From: Parerythrobacter lacustris
GTDB taxonomy: Bacteria; Pseudomonadota; Alphaproteobacteria; Sphingomonadales; Sphingomonadaceae
Assembly (NCBI RefSeq): GCF_024626475.1
Contig: NZ_JANKHH010000003.1
Span: 124,001 to 188,000 of the forward strand
DNA: 64,000 nucleotides
Direction of reading: 5' to 3'
The position numbers were made by a program, and so were the translations under genes. How positions within the stretch are numbered: position 1 is the first letter of the stretch; each line of letters opens with the position of its first letter. This document shows, in pieces, positions 8,876 through 18,100 of this stretch. The notes beneath the pieces were generated by a model. The model was not told the origin of the DNA, did no database searches, and worked only from the letters and a program-made list of their open reading frames with translations.

Positions 8876-10018
8876 ATGCGCCTAGCCATGCGTCTTCCCG
8901 CCCGCAACGCCCACCCGGGCGTCGCGAACGATGTCGATCCGCGCGAGGTGCAGAGCCCGGATGTTACCGACCTTGCCAACCGCAACAGCTTTCCCGCGGT
9001 TACCCAGCGCAAGGGCGTGTCCGACGGCCTTGGGCTGGCCGCCGGGGTGGCGGTGGTGGCGCTGCTCGGTTTCGCGGCGTTCTGGGGCATGAACAGCGCG
9101 CGCGATGGCGGTGAGTCAGCGGCGGTGCAGCCGCAGCAGGTGCCGCAACAGGCCGCAGCCGCTACACCGATCTCGCAAATCCCGATCCAGCAGCCGGTCG
9201 GCAATGCTGTGGTCCCTGCGCAGGGCTATACGCCGTCGGATCCGGCACCAAGTCCGATCCTTGCTGCCGCCCCGGGTGCTTATGCGGCGACCGCGGCCAA
9301 TCCCTACTCGACCCCGACGCTGGTGTTCGACGCCGGCGGAACCCCGGTCGCTGCGCTGGCTGTGCCGGCCGCTGCGATCACCGGCGAACCGGCAGCTGCC
9401 GCAGCAGCCTCGGGCAATTCGGCGGCCGACTTCGCCAGCCGCGTCGGCGGGGTGGGCGGCGCGACCGCGCAAGCGCGCCCGATGGTCAACCCGCAGACAA
9501 CGGTCACCCAGAGCACGCTGATCCCGGCAGTGCTCGAGACCGCGATCGACACCGACGTGCCGGGCTTCGTCCGCGCGGTGGTGAGCCAGGATGTGCGCAG
9601 TTTCGATGGTACCAAGGTGCTGATCCCGCGCAGCAGCCGGTTGATCGGGCAATACCAGTCGGGCGTGCAGAACGGTCAGAAGCGCGCCTATGTGATCTGG
9701 AACCGCCTGATCCGACCCGATGGCGCTTCGGTCAGCCTGCAATCGCCCGCTGTCGGCTTCGACGGAACCACCGGGCTGAAGGGCGATGTCGATTCGCGCT
9801 TCTTCCAGCGGTTCGGGTCGGCCATGCTGCTGTCGGTGGTGGGCGGGCTGTCCGCCATCGGTACCGGCGGCGCCTCGGTCGTTCTCGGCGGGGGCGGGCA
9901 GGCGGCAGCCAGCGCGGCCCAGCAGGATGGCCAGATCGGCCCCGTCATTCGTGTACCGGTCGGCACCCCGGTGCGGGTCTTTACCGCGCGCGACCTCGAC
10001 TTTTCGTCGGTCAACTGA
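8876..10018 (+). CDS. virB10: VirB10/TrbI-family secretion channel protein
   Basis: A 380-residue protein: a short cytoplasmic N-terminus, one membrane helix at about 48-67, a Pro/Gln/Ala-rich periplasmic linker and a C-terminal VirB10 beta-barrel domain (about 200-380). The motifs VPGFVRAVVSQDVRSFDGTKVLIPRSSRL and GVQNGQKRAYVIWNRLIRPDG are spread through that domain. VirB10 spans both membranes and senses ATPase activity. GGAGG at 8861-8865 supports ATG 8876; a TTG at 8867 is too close to it. Confidence 0.92.
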   Translation: MRLAMRLPARNAHPGVANDVDPREVQSPDVTDLANRNSFPAVTQRKGVSDGLGLAAGVAVVALLGFAAFWGMNSARDGGESAAVQPQQVPQQAAAATPISQIPIQQPVGNAVVPAQGYTPSDPAPSPILAAAPGAYAATAANPYSTPTLVFDAGGTPVAALAVPAAAITGEPAAAAAASGNSAADFASRVGGVGGATAQARPMVNPQTTVTQSTLIPAVLETAIDTDVPGFVRAVVSQDVRSFDGTKVLIPRSSRLIGQYQSGVQNGQKRAYVIWNRLIRPDGASVSLQSPAVGFDGTTGLKGDVDSRFFQRFGSAMLLSVVGGLSAIGTGGASVVLGGGGQAAASAAQQDGQIGPVIRVPVGTPVRVFTARDLDFSSVN

Positions 10019-10031
10019 GGCAGCCCGGACC

Positions 10032-11030
10032 TTGAGCGCCGACATCCATTCCTTGCCCAAGGGCGAACCGGTGACCGGGGAGCGCAGCGTCTATCTCGAC
10101 GCCTATCTCGCGCCGTTCCGCCGCTGGCTCGACCGCGATACGGTGACCGAAATCATGGTCAACCGCCCGGGCGAGGTCTGGATCGAGGATGCCGCATCGC
10201 CGGGCATGCAAAAGATCGTCACGCCCGACATCGACGACAAGCTGGTGCAGCGGCTGGCGGAACAGGTCGCGCGGGTCAGCCACCAGGGGATCAACCGTGA
10301 GCATCCGCTGCTCGGAGCGACCCTGCCGGATGGCGCGCGCGTCCAGTTCTGCGGGCCCCCTGCGGCGCGCAAGCACTGGGTGATGGCAATCCGCCGCCAC
10401 CGGCGGCTCGACCTGCCGCTCGACGCCTATGATGCCGGACCGCTGTCGCCGCCCAATTCCGCGCCGATGCCCGATGCCCAGCAGCAGCCGATTGCCTATC
10501 TGCGCGAGGCCATCCGCCAGCGCCGGACGATCCTCATCTCGGGCGGTACCTCGACCGGCAAGACCACCTTCCTCAACGCCATGCTCGGCGAAATCCCGCG
10601 TGAAGAGCGCGTGGTGCTGGTCGAAGACACGCCTGAGCTCAGGCTGCCGGGCGAGAACGGGGTCGGCCTCGTCGCGGTGAAGGGCGAGCTGGGCGAAGCC
10701 AAGGTGACCTCGAACGAATTGCTCCAGGCCGCCTTGCGGCTGCGCCCGGACCGGATCGTGCTGGGCGAATTGCGCGGCGCGGAATCGGTATCATTCCTGC
10801 GCGCGATCAACACCGGGCATCCGGGCAGCTTCTCGACCATCCACGCCAATTCGCTGCGCGGCGCGCTGGAGCAATTGTCGCTGATGGTGATGCAGACCGG
10901 GATCGGCCTCACCCGGACCGATACGATCGCCTATGCCGCCTCGGTGATCGACGTGATCGTCCAGCTGGGCCGCGATGCGTCGGGCAAGCGCGGGATTGCC
11001 CAGATAGCGGACAGCCGCGACCTGGTCTGA
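10032..11030 (+). CDS. virB11: VirB11-family hexameric secretion ATPase
   Basis: A 332-residue AAA/RecA-type ATPase of the VirB11 family. It has an N-terminal domain (about 15-130), Walker A GGTSTGKTT at about 171-179, an Asp box (VLVEDTPEL), Walker B (RIVLGELRG) and a His box (GHPGSFSTIHANS). No ATG or GTG in a sensible position precedes the conserved N-terminus; the TTG at 10032, with GAGG about 11 bp upstream, gives a normal-length protein. It is the last gene of the operon; no coupling gene virD4 follows. Confidence 0.9.
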   Translation: MSADIHSLPKGEPVTGERSVYLDAYLAPFRRWLDRDTVTEIMVNRPGEVWIEDAASPGMQKIVTPDIDDKLVQRLAEQVARVSHQGINREHPLLGATLPDGARVQFCGPPAARKHWVMAIRRHRRLDLPLDAYDAGPLSPPNSAPMPDAQQQPIAYLREAIRQRRTILISGGTSTGKTTFLNAMLGEIPREERVVLVEDTPELRLPGENGVGLVAVKGELGEAKVTSNELLQAALRLRPDRIVLGELRGAESVSFLRAINTGHPGSFSTIHANSLRGALEQLSLMVMQTGIGLTRTDTIAYAASVIDVIVQLGRDASGKRGIAQIADSRDLV

Positions 11031-11063
11031 ACACTTGCCCCTTGGCGAGTGCGACCGTTGTGT

Positions 11064-11080
11064 GTCATCGAGGCGATGAC
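11064..11080. promoter_or_regulatory. short inverted repeat upstream of ppk
   Basis: GTCATCG and CGATGAC, separated by 3 bp, form a palindrome about 85 bp before the ppk start. It could be a regulator operator. The spacing and symmetry do not fit PhoB direct repeats. Confidence 0.25.
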
Positions 11081-11163
11081 GATTTACACGGAGCGCGGCG
11101 CGTATCACCGGGGAACCCTTCATCCACGACAACGACTATGCGGGCACGGCCCGCGCGGGACTC

Positions 11164-13320
11164 ATGAGCAGCCAGATCGCGGTACCACTCGACGAATTCT
11201 ACGAGCATTCGGCAGATTCGGCGGCTCGCTACATCAATCGCGAACTGAGCTGGCTGGAGTTCAACACCCGCGTGCTGGCCGAAGCGCGCAACGAAAGCTA
11301 TCCACTGCTCGAACGGCTGAGGTTTCTGTCCATCTCGGGCAGCAATCTCGACGAATTCATGATGATCCGGGTGGCCGGGCTGGTCGGGCAGGTGCAGCGC
11401 GGCATCGACCGCGTCTCGATCGACGGGCAAAGCCCGACGCAACAGATTGCCGCCATCCGCGAGGCAGTGCTGGAAATCAACACGCGGCAACGCGCGGCAT
11501 GGACCGAGTTGCGCGGCCTGTTGGGCGATGCCGGAATCACGATTGCCGACCATGTGCGAGTGGAGCCATCCAGATACACCGCGCTCAAGAACTATTTCCT
11601 CGACGAGATCGTCCCGGTGCTGACCCCTCAGGCGCTCGATCCGGCGCATCCGTTCCCCTTCGTCGCCAATGAAGGCCTGGGCCTGCTGTTCACCCTAACG
11701 CGCGAGAAGGACGGGGCGCAGATCGTGGAGATGGTCCTGGTGCCTTCCGCCCTTCCGCGCTGGGTGCGCGTGCCGGGCGACAAGGCGGTCTATATCAGCA
11801 TGGAGCGGCTGATCTGCCGCTTTGCCGATCATATGTTCCCGGGGTTCAGGATCGAAGGCGACGGCGCGTTCCGTGTCTTGCGCGACAGCGATATCGAGAT
11901 CGAGGAAGAGGCCGAGGATCTCGTGCGCACTTTCCGCAGCGCGATCCAGCGCCGGCGGCGCGGGCAGGTCATCCAGCTCGAACTGGAGGAAGATTTCGAC
12001 CCGGTTGCCGAGGCCGTGCTGCTCGACCAGCTTGCATCCGACGAAACGACGATCATCCGCTCGGACGGTCTGATCGGCGCGAAAGGCCTGTCGGACATTG
12101 TCGACGAAGACCGCCCCGATCTCAAGTTCCCGAGCTACAGCCCGCGCTATCCCGAACGGGTGCTGGAACATGACGGGGACTGCTTCGCCGCGATCCGCGA
12201 GAAGGACATCATCATCCACCACCCCTACGAAAGTTTCGAAGTGGTGGTCGATTTCCTGCGCCAGGCGGCGAAGGACCCCGATGTGGTGGCAATCAAGCAG
12301 ACGCTCTATCGCGCGGGCAACCAGTCGAGCGTCATCACCGCGCTGATCGCCGCAGCCGAAGCGGGCAAGTCCGTCACCGCGGTGGTCGAGCTTAAAGCCC
12401 GCTTCGACGAGGAGCAGAACCTGCTCTGGGCATCGAAGCTGGAACGGGCCGGCGTGCAGGTGATCTACGGCTTCGTCGACTGGAAGACCCACGCCAAGGT
12501 CTCGCTGGTGCTGCGCCGCGAAGGAACGCGCTTTCGCACCTACTGCCATTTCGGGACCGGCAATTACCACCCGGTCACCACCAAGATATACACCGATCTC
12601 AGCTATTTCACCGCCGATGCGAAGCTGGGGCGCGATGCCGCGCGGCTGTTCAATTTCGTCACCGGCTATGTCGAGCCGCGCAAGACGGGGCAGCTGGCGA
12701 TTTCGCCGATCGGCCTGCGCGCGAAAATCTACGAGCGGGTCGACAAGGAGATCGAGAATGCGCGGGCGGGCAAGCCTGCGGCAATCTGGGCCAAGCTCAA
12801 TTCACTGACCGACCAGGGGGTGATCGATCGTCTCTATGCCGCTTCACAGGCGGGCGTGGAGGTGCAACTGGTGATCCGCGGCATCTGTTGCCTGCGCGCC
12901 GGGGTGCCGGGCCTGTCGGAGAATATTCGCGTGAAATCGATCATCGGCCGGTTCCTCGAACACAGCCGGATCTGGGCCTTCGCCAACGGGGTGAACATTC
13001 CTTCAGCCAAGACCAAAGTGTACATCACCTCCGCCGATGCGATGTCGCGCAATCTCGACCGCCGGGTCGAGGTCATGGTCCCGTTGCGCAACAAGACGGT
13101 GCACGATCAGGTGCTGCAACAGGTTCTGCTCGCCAATCTGCTCGACACCGAGCAGAGCTGGGAGCAGCAGCCTGATGGAGCCTATGCCCGAATGGAGCCG
13201 GGCGACAAGCCGTTCAACTGTCACCGTTATTTCATGACCAATCCATCGCTGTCCGGGCGGGGCGGGGCGCTCGAGGCCGGGGCGGTTCCCAAACTTGCGC
13301 TGCGCAAGGGCGCGGTCTGA
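11164..13320 (+). CDS. ppk: polyphosphate kinase 1
   Basis: A 718-residue PPK1 that makes polyphosphate from ATP reversibly. The N-terminal domain starts with the conserved YINRELSWLEFN and ISGSNLDEFMMIR. The two phospholipase-D-like motifs that carry the catalytic histidines are present: KTHAK with H443 (probable phospho-acceptor) and RFLEHSRIW with H600. Length is normal. Its stop overlaps the ATG of ppx by one base, so synthesis and breakdown of polyphosphate are coupled. It lies 133 bp after virB11 and may have its own promoter. Confidence 0.96.
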   Translation: MSSQIAVPLDEFYEHSADSAARYINRELSWLEFNTRVLAEARNESYPLLERLRFLSISGSNLDEFMMIRVAGLVGQVQRGIDRVSIDGQSPTQQIAAIREAVLEINTRQRAAWTELRGLLGDAGITIADHVRVEPSRYTALKNYFLDEIVPVLTPQALDPAHPFPFVANEGLGLLFTLTREKDGAQIVEMVLVPSALPRWVRVPGDKAVYISMERLICRFADHMFPGFRIEGDGAFRVLRDSDIEIEEEAEDLVRTFRSAIQRRRRGQVIQLELEEDFDPVAEAVLLDQLASDETTIIRSDGLIGAKGLSDIVDEDRPDLKFPSYSPRYPERVLEHDGDCFAAIREKDIIIHHPYESFEVVVDFLRQAAKDPDVVAIKQTLYRAGNQSSVITALIAAAEAGKSVTAVVELKARFDEEQNLLWASKLERAGVQVIYGFVDWKTHAKVSLVLRREGTRFRTYCHFGTGNYHPVTTKIYTDLSYFTADAKLGRDAARLFNFVTGYVEPRKTGQLAISPIGLRAKIYERVDKEIENARAGKPAAIWAKLNSLTDQGVIDRLYAASQAGVEVQLVIRGICCLRAGVPGLSENIRVKSIIGRFLEHSRIWAFANGVNIPSAKTKVYITSADAMSRNLDRRVEVMVPLRNKTVHDQVLQQVLLANLLDTEQSWEQQPDGAYARMEPGDKPFNCHRYFMTNPSLSGRGGALEAGAVPKLALRKGAV

Positions 13321-14861
13321 TGGCCGTTTCGCGCCGGCATGCCGACCGGCAGGGCGCCTTCTCCGGCAACCGGGTCGAGCGGGCGATCATCGATATCGGA
13401 TCGAACACCGTCCGGCTTGTGCTCTATGGTGGATCGCCCCGCGCACCCGTGGTCCTGTTCAACGAGAAGGTTACCGCGATGCTCGGGCGGGAGATCGGGC
13501 GAACCGGTCGGCTGGCCGACGAAGCAATCGACCTGGCGATGCGCGGGCTGCGGCGTTTTGCCCTGCTGCTCAGCGAACTTGACGTGGATCAGGTCGACGT
13601 GGTGGCAACCGCCGCCTCGCGCGAGGCAGTCAACGGTTCCGAATTCCTGGCTCAAGTCGCCGCACTCGGCCTCGCACCGCGCCTGCTGTCGGGTGAGGAA
13701 GAGGCAGAATTGAGCGCCCTGGGCGTGATCGGCGCTTTCCCCGGTGCCAAAGGCATCGTTGCCGATCTTGGCGGGGGCAGTCTCGAACTTGTCCAAATTT
13801 CCGACAACCGCGCCGCGCCGGGGACCAGCATGCCGCTCGGGACCCTGCGACTGACCGAGTTGCTCGGAGATGACGCCGCCAAAAGTCAGGCCAATATCGA
13901 TGCGGTGATCGAACGGGCGGGCGTCACTTTCACACCCGGTGCGCCGCTCTATCTTGTCGGCGGCACCTGGCGAGCAATGGCGGTGTTCGCCATGGAGCAA
14001 CGCCATTATCCTCTTACCGATCCGCATGGATATACACTTTCGAGGGAGGAGGCGGTCCGGCTCGCGCAAGAGATTTCCGGGAGCCAGGGCGCCGGTCTTG
14101 GCGGGCAGCCGCGTATCTCCGAGATGCGTGCCGCAAACCTCCCGGTCGCGGCCCTTTTGCTGTCCGTCCTGCTCGATCGGCTCAAGCCGAGCGAGGTAGT
14201 GTTCTCGTCATGGGGGCTGCGCGAAGGGCTGATCTATTCGCGGCTCGACGTCGATGCGCAGCGTCGAGATCCGCTCCTAGCCGGAGTCGGCGAATTCGCC
14301 ACTTTGCGCGGTTGCCCGCCAGTGCTCGCGGCGCGGGTGGCGGGATGGACCGCCGATGTCGTGCCGAAGGGTTCCTACGGCAGCGAACGCCTGCGGCTGG
14401 CGGCGACAATGCTGGCGCTCGCATCGATGCAGATCGAACCCAACCTGCGCGTCGCACAAGGAATCGAGTGGTCACTGCACAAGCGCTGGATTTCGGTGAC
14501 CGCAAGCGAGCGTGCGATGCTGGCCGCTGCGGTCGCGGGCAATGCCAACCGGGACGAGTTGCCGCGCGAAGTTACTGACCTCGCACCGAGCGAGGCTCTC
14601 GAAGCGGCGACATGCTGGGGTTTGGCGATCAGGCTGTGCCGACGACTGGGAGCGAGATCGCGCAATCTGTTCCAGCTCAGTAGCCTCCAAGTGGAAAACA
14701 GTCAGCAGTTGGTCCTGTCGATCGAAGAAAGTCACGCGGCGCTGTTCGGCATTCCCAACGAGAAGGATCTCCAGCTTCTCGCCGGCCATCTGGGGCTGGC
14801 CCCTCAATTCCGTAGCGTCAAAAACATTGGTGCCGTTCGGCTGGACGCCTACTCCAAATAG
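13320..14861 (+). CDS. ppx: exopolyphosphatase (Ppx/GppA family)
   Basis: A 513-residue Ppx/GppA phosphatase that removes terminal phosphates from polyphosphate, or pppGpp. The ASKHA ATPase-like core has IIDIGSNTVRLVLY near residues 23-36, 'VVATAASREA' and the DLGGGSLELV phosphate-binding motif near 150. A C-terminal helical HD-like part matches long Ppx forms. The ATG overlaps the ppk stop by one base. Specificity between polyphosphate and pppGpp is not decidable from sequence, but pairing with ppk favours polyphosphate. Confidence 0.92.
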   Translation: MAVSRRHADRQGAFSGNRVERAIIDIGSNTVRLVLYGGSPRAPVVLFNEKVTAMLGREIGRTGRLADEAIDLAMRGLRRFALLLSELDVDQVDVVATAASREAVNGSEFLAQVAALGLAPRLLSGEEEAELSALGVIGAFPGAKGIVADLGGGSLELVQISDNRAAPGTSMPLGTLRLTELLGDDAAKSQANIDAVIERAGVTFTPGAPLYLVGGTWRAMAVFAMEQRHYPLTDPHGYTLSREEAVRLAQEISGSQGAGLGGQPRISEMRAANLPVAALLLSVLLDRLKPSEVVFSSWGLREGLIYSRLDVDAQRRDPLLAGVGEFATLRGCPPVLAARVAGWTADVVPKGSYGSERLRLAATMLALASMQIEPNLRVAQGIEWSLHKRWISVTASERAMLAAAVAGNANRDELPREVTDLAPSEALEAATCWGLAIRLCRRLGARSRNLFQLSSLQVENSQQLVLSIEESHAALFGIPNEKDLQLLAGHLGLAPQFRSVKNIGAVRLDAYSK

Positions 14862-14889
14862 GCCGCAGCACCCCGCTGGAAAACTAAAC

Positions 14890-14904
14890 GCGCTTTGAAA
14901 GCGC
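14890..14904. promoter_or_regulatory. 15-bp palindrome GCGCTTTGAAAGCGC in the TonB receptor promoter region
   Basis: A perfect odd-centred palindrome 93 bp upstream of the receptor start, with an AT-rich core. Its size and symmetry suit a dimeric repressor operator such as a LacI-type site. No second copy was noticed in the window. Confidence 0.35.
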
Positions 14905-14996
14905 TGCTGACGCAAGCCTATTGCCAGAAGCCCTGTGTTTGGCCTAGTTTCGTGTCCACAGACCGCACCAGACGGTCGTGACATGGGAGAGGACTT

Positions 14997-17870
14997 ATGA
15001 GGGTCAAAGCTACCCTGCTTGCCGGCGTGGCCGGTACTTTGCTTGCCGTTCCAGCCTACGCTCAGGATGAAACGGAAACCCCAACCCCGAGATTTGGCGG
15101 CGGTGAAATCGTCGTCACCGCGCAGCGCCAGGCGGAAAGCCTGCAGGCAGTGCCGATCGCGGTCAGCGCCTTCACCGCTGAATCGCTCGAGGCGCAGCAG
15201 ATCGAAAACGCGAGCGATCTCCAGCTGACGCTGCCCAACGTCTCGTTCACCAAGAGCAACTTCACCTCGTCGAGCTTCACCATTCGCGGCATCGGTGACC
15301 TGTGCGTCGGCGTGAGCTGCGACAGCGCGACGGCGATCCACCTCAACTCCGCCCCGCTGTTCGGCACGCGCCTGTTCGAAACCGAATATTTCGACCTCGA
15401 ACGGATCGAAGTGCTGCGCGGTCCGCAGGGCACGCTGTTCGGGCGCAACGCGACGTCGGGCGTGGTCAACGTCGTCAGCGCGAAGCCCGACCTGTCCGGC
15501 TTTGCGGCCAAGGGCGAGTTCGAATACGGCAATTACAACAGCATGAAAGCGAAGGGCATGGTCAACGTGCCCATCGGCGAAACCATCGGTGCGCGCGTGG
15601 CCGGCTTCTACCTCAAGCGCGACGGCTATACGACCAATGTGTTCAACGGCGACGATATCGATGACCGCGAAATGTACGCCGTGCGCGGCTCGCTCCGCTT
15701 CGAGCCGGGTCCGGATACGACCATCGACCTGATGGCCTATTACTTCCGCGAAGACGACAACCGGATGCGCATCCAGAAGCAGCAGTGCCAGCGCGATCCC
15801 ACCGGGGTGCTCGGTTGCCTCAACAACCGCCGTGATTTCGACAAACTCAATGGCAACTCGACCTTCACCGGCACGCTCGGCTCATCGGAATTTCTGGCGA
15901 TCAATGGAATTCCCTCCAGCTTCGGGCTGAACAGCCTGTACGGTCCCGATGCCTACGCCAACTTTCAGGAGCCGGCGGATGTCCGGCGTGTGAATACCCA
16001 ATTCACGCCGGAATACTTCGCCGACGAACTTCAGCTGTCTGGCCAGATCGACCACAGCTTCGGTGCGATCAATGTGTCGCTGTCGGGGATGTACCAGGAA
16101 ACTTCCGTCGACTCGCGGCAGGATTACAACAACGGCGTTGGCGAGATTCCCAATGCGGCGGTTGCCTTCGGGACCTTGAACGCTTTCGCTGGGGGAGCAG
16201 CGGGACCGGGTACCGGAGTCTATTTCCAGCCGATCGTCGATGCACTGTTCTCGGGCAACGATCTGTGTGTTTCCGATACGCGGCTCGATAATCTCGGCGC
16301 TTATGAGGGCTTCCGGGTCTGTACGCCGGACGGCACACAGTTTGACCGGTCCAACCAGGATCAGACGGCGTGGTCGGGCGAATTGATCATCTCGTCCGAT
16401 TTCGATGGCCCGTTCAACTTCCTGCTCGGCGGCATTTACGCCGAATCCGAAGTGAGCGAAAACAGCTACTACGTGAACGCCTTCGCGATCGATTACGTTG
16501 TCGGCGTGCTGGGGACTTTCACCGCGTTGGGCCAAGGCTTACCACCAAGCTATCTCGCCACATCGTTCTTCCGCAACAACACGCAGGACTTCAAGCTGGA
16601 GAGCTTCGGCATCTTCGGTGAAGTCTATTTCGACATCAGCGACAGTCTCAAGCTGACGGCGGGCCTGCGCTATAACGACGACAAGAAGGCGATCACCGCA
16701 CGTTCGACGCTGGCGAGTTTCCTCAATCCGTTCAGCAACAACACCGATCCGTTCGCCTCGCCCTTCGTCGGCAGTTTCGATGCCGATCCCGGCACGCCGG
16801 GCAACCAGCTTGTTCAGACCCGGTCGGTTGGTTTCGACGAGATCACCGGACGCGCGGTGCTCGATTGGCAGATCGGAGCGGATAACCTGCTCTATGCTTC
16901 CTATTCGCGGGGCTACAAGTCGGGCGGCATCAACCCTCCGCTGCAGCCGATCTTCGCGGTGCCGGACAGCTTCGGATCGGAATCGATCGATGCGTTCGAG
17001 ATCGGTTCGAAGAACACCTTCGCCAATGGTATGTTGCAGCTCAACGCCACGGCCTTCTACTACAAGTACAAGGACCTGCAGCTGAGCCGCATCATCGCGC
17101 GGACCTCGGTCAACGACACGATCGACGCCAACATCTGGGGCTTCGAACTGGAATCGCTGATCCGGCCGAGCGACCGCTGGCTGTTCAACATCAACTTCAG
17201 CTACCTCAACGCAGAGGTCGCGGGTGACCAGTTCTTCTCCAACCCGCGCGATCCGGGTGGCGGCGATCCCAATGCCGTCATCATCAAGGACGTTACCAAC
17301 GGCGCGCTGTGCGCGGTGACCGGTCCTTCGCAGGCTGTCACGGCGGGCTTCGTGACAGCAGTGAATGCCGGTCTCGGCCTGCGCGGGCCGACCGCGTTCC
17401 CGGCCGACGGCAACATTGCCTCGACCGGTGCATTCGGTATCTGCGGCGTGCTTCAGGCCAATGCGCCTGCAGGCATCAGCGTGCTGAGCCCGGGTGTCGA
17501 GGTCAATCTGAAGGGCAACAAGCTGCCGCAGGCACCGGAGCTGAAAGCTTCGCTCGGCATGCAGTACACCTATGAGTTCGACAACGCGATGACGCTTGTG
17601 CCGCGGTTCGACGTCGCACTCACCGGCGAACAGTTCGGCAACGTGTTCAACGGCAACGTCAACCGGATTGCACCCTTCGTGCAGGCGAATGCGCAGATCC
17701 AGCTCAACGGACCTGACAACAAGTGGTATGCCCGTGCCTTCGTGCAGAACATCTTCGACAGCGACTCGACCACGGGTCTCTACGTCACCGATGCTTCCTC
17801 GGGCCTGTTCACCAATATCTTCACCCTCGATCCGCGCCGTTACGGCGTGGCCGTGGGCATCGAATTCTGA
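14997..17870 (+). CDS. TonB-dependent receptor
   Basis: A 957-residue outer-membrane receptor. It has a signal peptide (cut near AYA|QD, residue 22), a TonB-box-like EIVVTAQR near 37-44, and a plug domain with PNVSFTK, TIRGIGD, ERIEVLRGPQGTLFGRNA and GVVNVVSAKP. A long beta-barrel ends in the C-terminal aromatic GVAVGIEF. Two cysteines in the plug (DLCVGVSCD) may form a disulfide. This FyuA/iroN-like subclass is highly expanded in sphingomonads and handles siderophores, vitamins, aromatics or glycans; the ligand here is unknown. GAGAGGA precedes the ATG, and a terminator follows. Confidence 0.93.
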   Translation: MRVKATLLAGVAGTLLAVPAYAQDETETPTPRFGGGEIVVTAQRQAESLQAVPIAVSAFTAESLEAQQIENASDLQLTLPNVSFTKSNFTSSSFTIRGIGDLCVGVSCDSATAIHLNSAPLFGTRLFETEYFDLERIEVLRGPQGTLFGRNATSGVVNVVSAKPDLSGFAAKGEFEYGNYNSMKAKGMVNVPIGETIGARVAGFYLKRDGYTTNVFNGDDIDDREMYAVRGSLRFEPGPDTTIDLMAYYFREDDNRMRIQKQQCQRDPTGVLGCLNNRRDFDKLNGNSTFTGTLGSSEFLAINGIPSSFGLNSLYGPDAYANFQEPADVRRVNTQFTPEYFADELQLSGQIDHSFGAINVSLSGMYQETSVDSRQDYNNGVGEIPNAAVAFGTLNAFAGGAAGPGTGVYFQPIVDALFSGNDLCVSDTRLDNLGAYEGFRVCTPDGTQFDRSNQDQTAWSGELIISSDFDGPFNFLLGGIYAESEVSENSYYVNAFAIDYVVGVLGTFTALGQGLPPSYLATSFFRNNTQDFKLESFGIFGEVYFDISDSLKLTAGLRYNDDKKAITARSTLASFLNPFSNNTDPFASPFVGSFDADPGTPGNQLVQTRSVGFDEITGRAVLDWQIGADNLLYASYSRGYKSGGINPPLQPIFAVPDSFGSESIDAFEIGSKNTFANGMLQLNATAFYYKYKDLQLSRIIARTSVNDTIDANIWGFELESLIRPSDRWLFNINFSYLNAEVAGDQFFSNPRDPGGGDPNAVIIKDVTNGALCAVTGPSQAVTAGFVTAVNAGLGLRGPTAFPADGNIASTGAFGICGVLQANAPAGISVLSPGVEVNLKGNKLPQAPELKASLGMQYTYEFDNAMTLVPRFDVALTGEQFGNVFNGNVNRIAPFVQANAQIQLNGPDNKWYARAFVQNIFDSDSTTGLYVTDASSGLFTNIFTLDPRRYGVAVGIEF

Positions 17871-17894
17871 TCCCCTAAAGGGACGGGAGAGGGG

Positions 17895-17923
17895 AAGGCC
17901 GGGCTTCGCGCCCGGCCTTTTTC
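17895..17923 (+). terminator. rho-independent terminator of the TonB receptor gene
   Basis: A 10-bp GC-rich stem (17895-17904 with 17910-17919, 5-nt loop) is followed by TTTTTCTTT. Confidence 0.92.
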
Positions 17924-17958
17924 TTTGGCGCTTGTGCTTCTTGACATCCTCCTGCGCT

Positions 17959-18029
17959 TGTCATCCCCGCGAAGGCGGGGATCCAGGGCAGATCGAGCTC
18001 CATGGATTCCCGCCTCCGCGGGAATGACA
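17959..18029. repeat. REP-like double palindrome, copy 1
   Basis: Two hairpin arms (TGTCATCCCCGCG... and ...CGGGAATGACA) face each other across about 20 bp, making a long imperfect inverted repeat. Two related copies occur at 44890-44970 and 47385-47465. All begin with (C/T)GTCA and end with TGAC(A/G), and all lie between genes. Confidence 0.8.
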
Positions 18030-18100
18030 TGAATCGGACAAAGGAAGGATACGCGGCAGCCGATCTCCGCTCGATGCGAAGTGGCCTATTTGGCCAGCCC

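Noticed and set aside
11064-11080. Pho box upstream of ppk
   Set aside because: The repeats are inverted rather than direct, so it does not fit PhoB binding; kept only as an unassigned palindrome.
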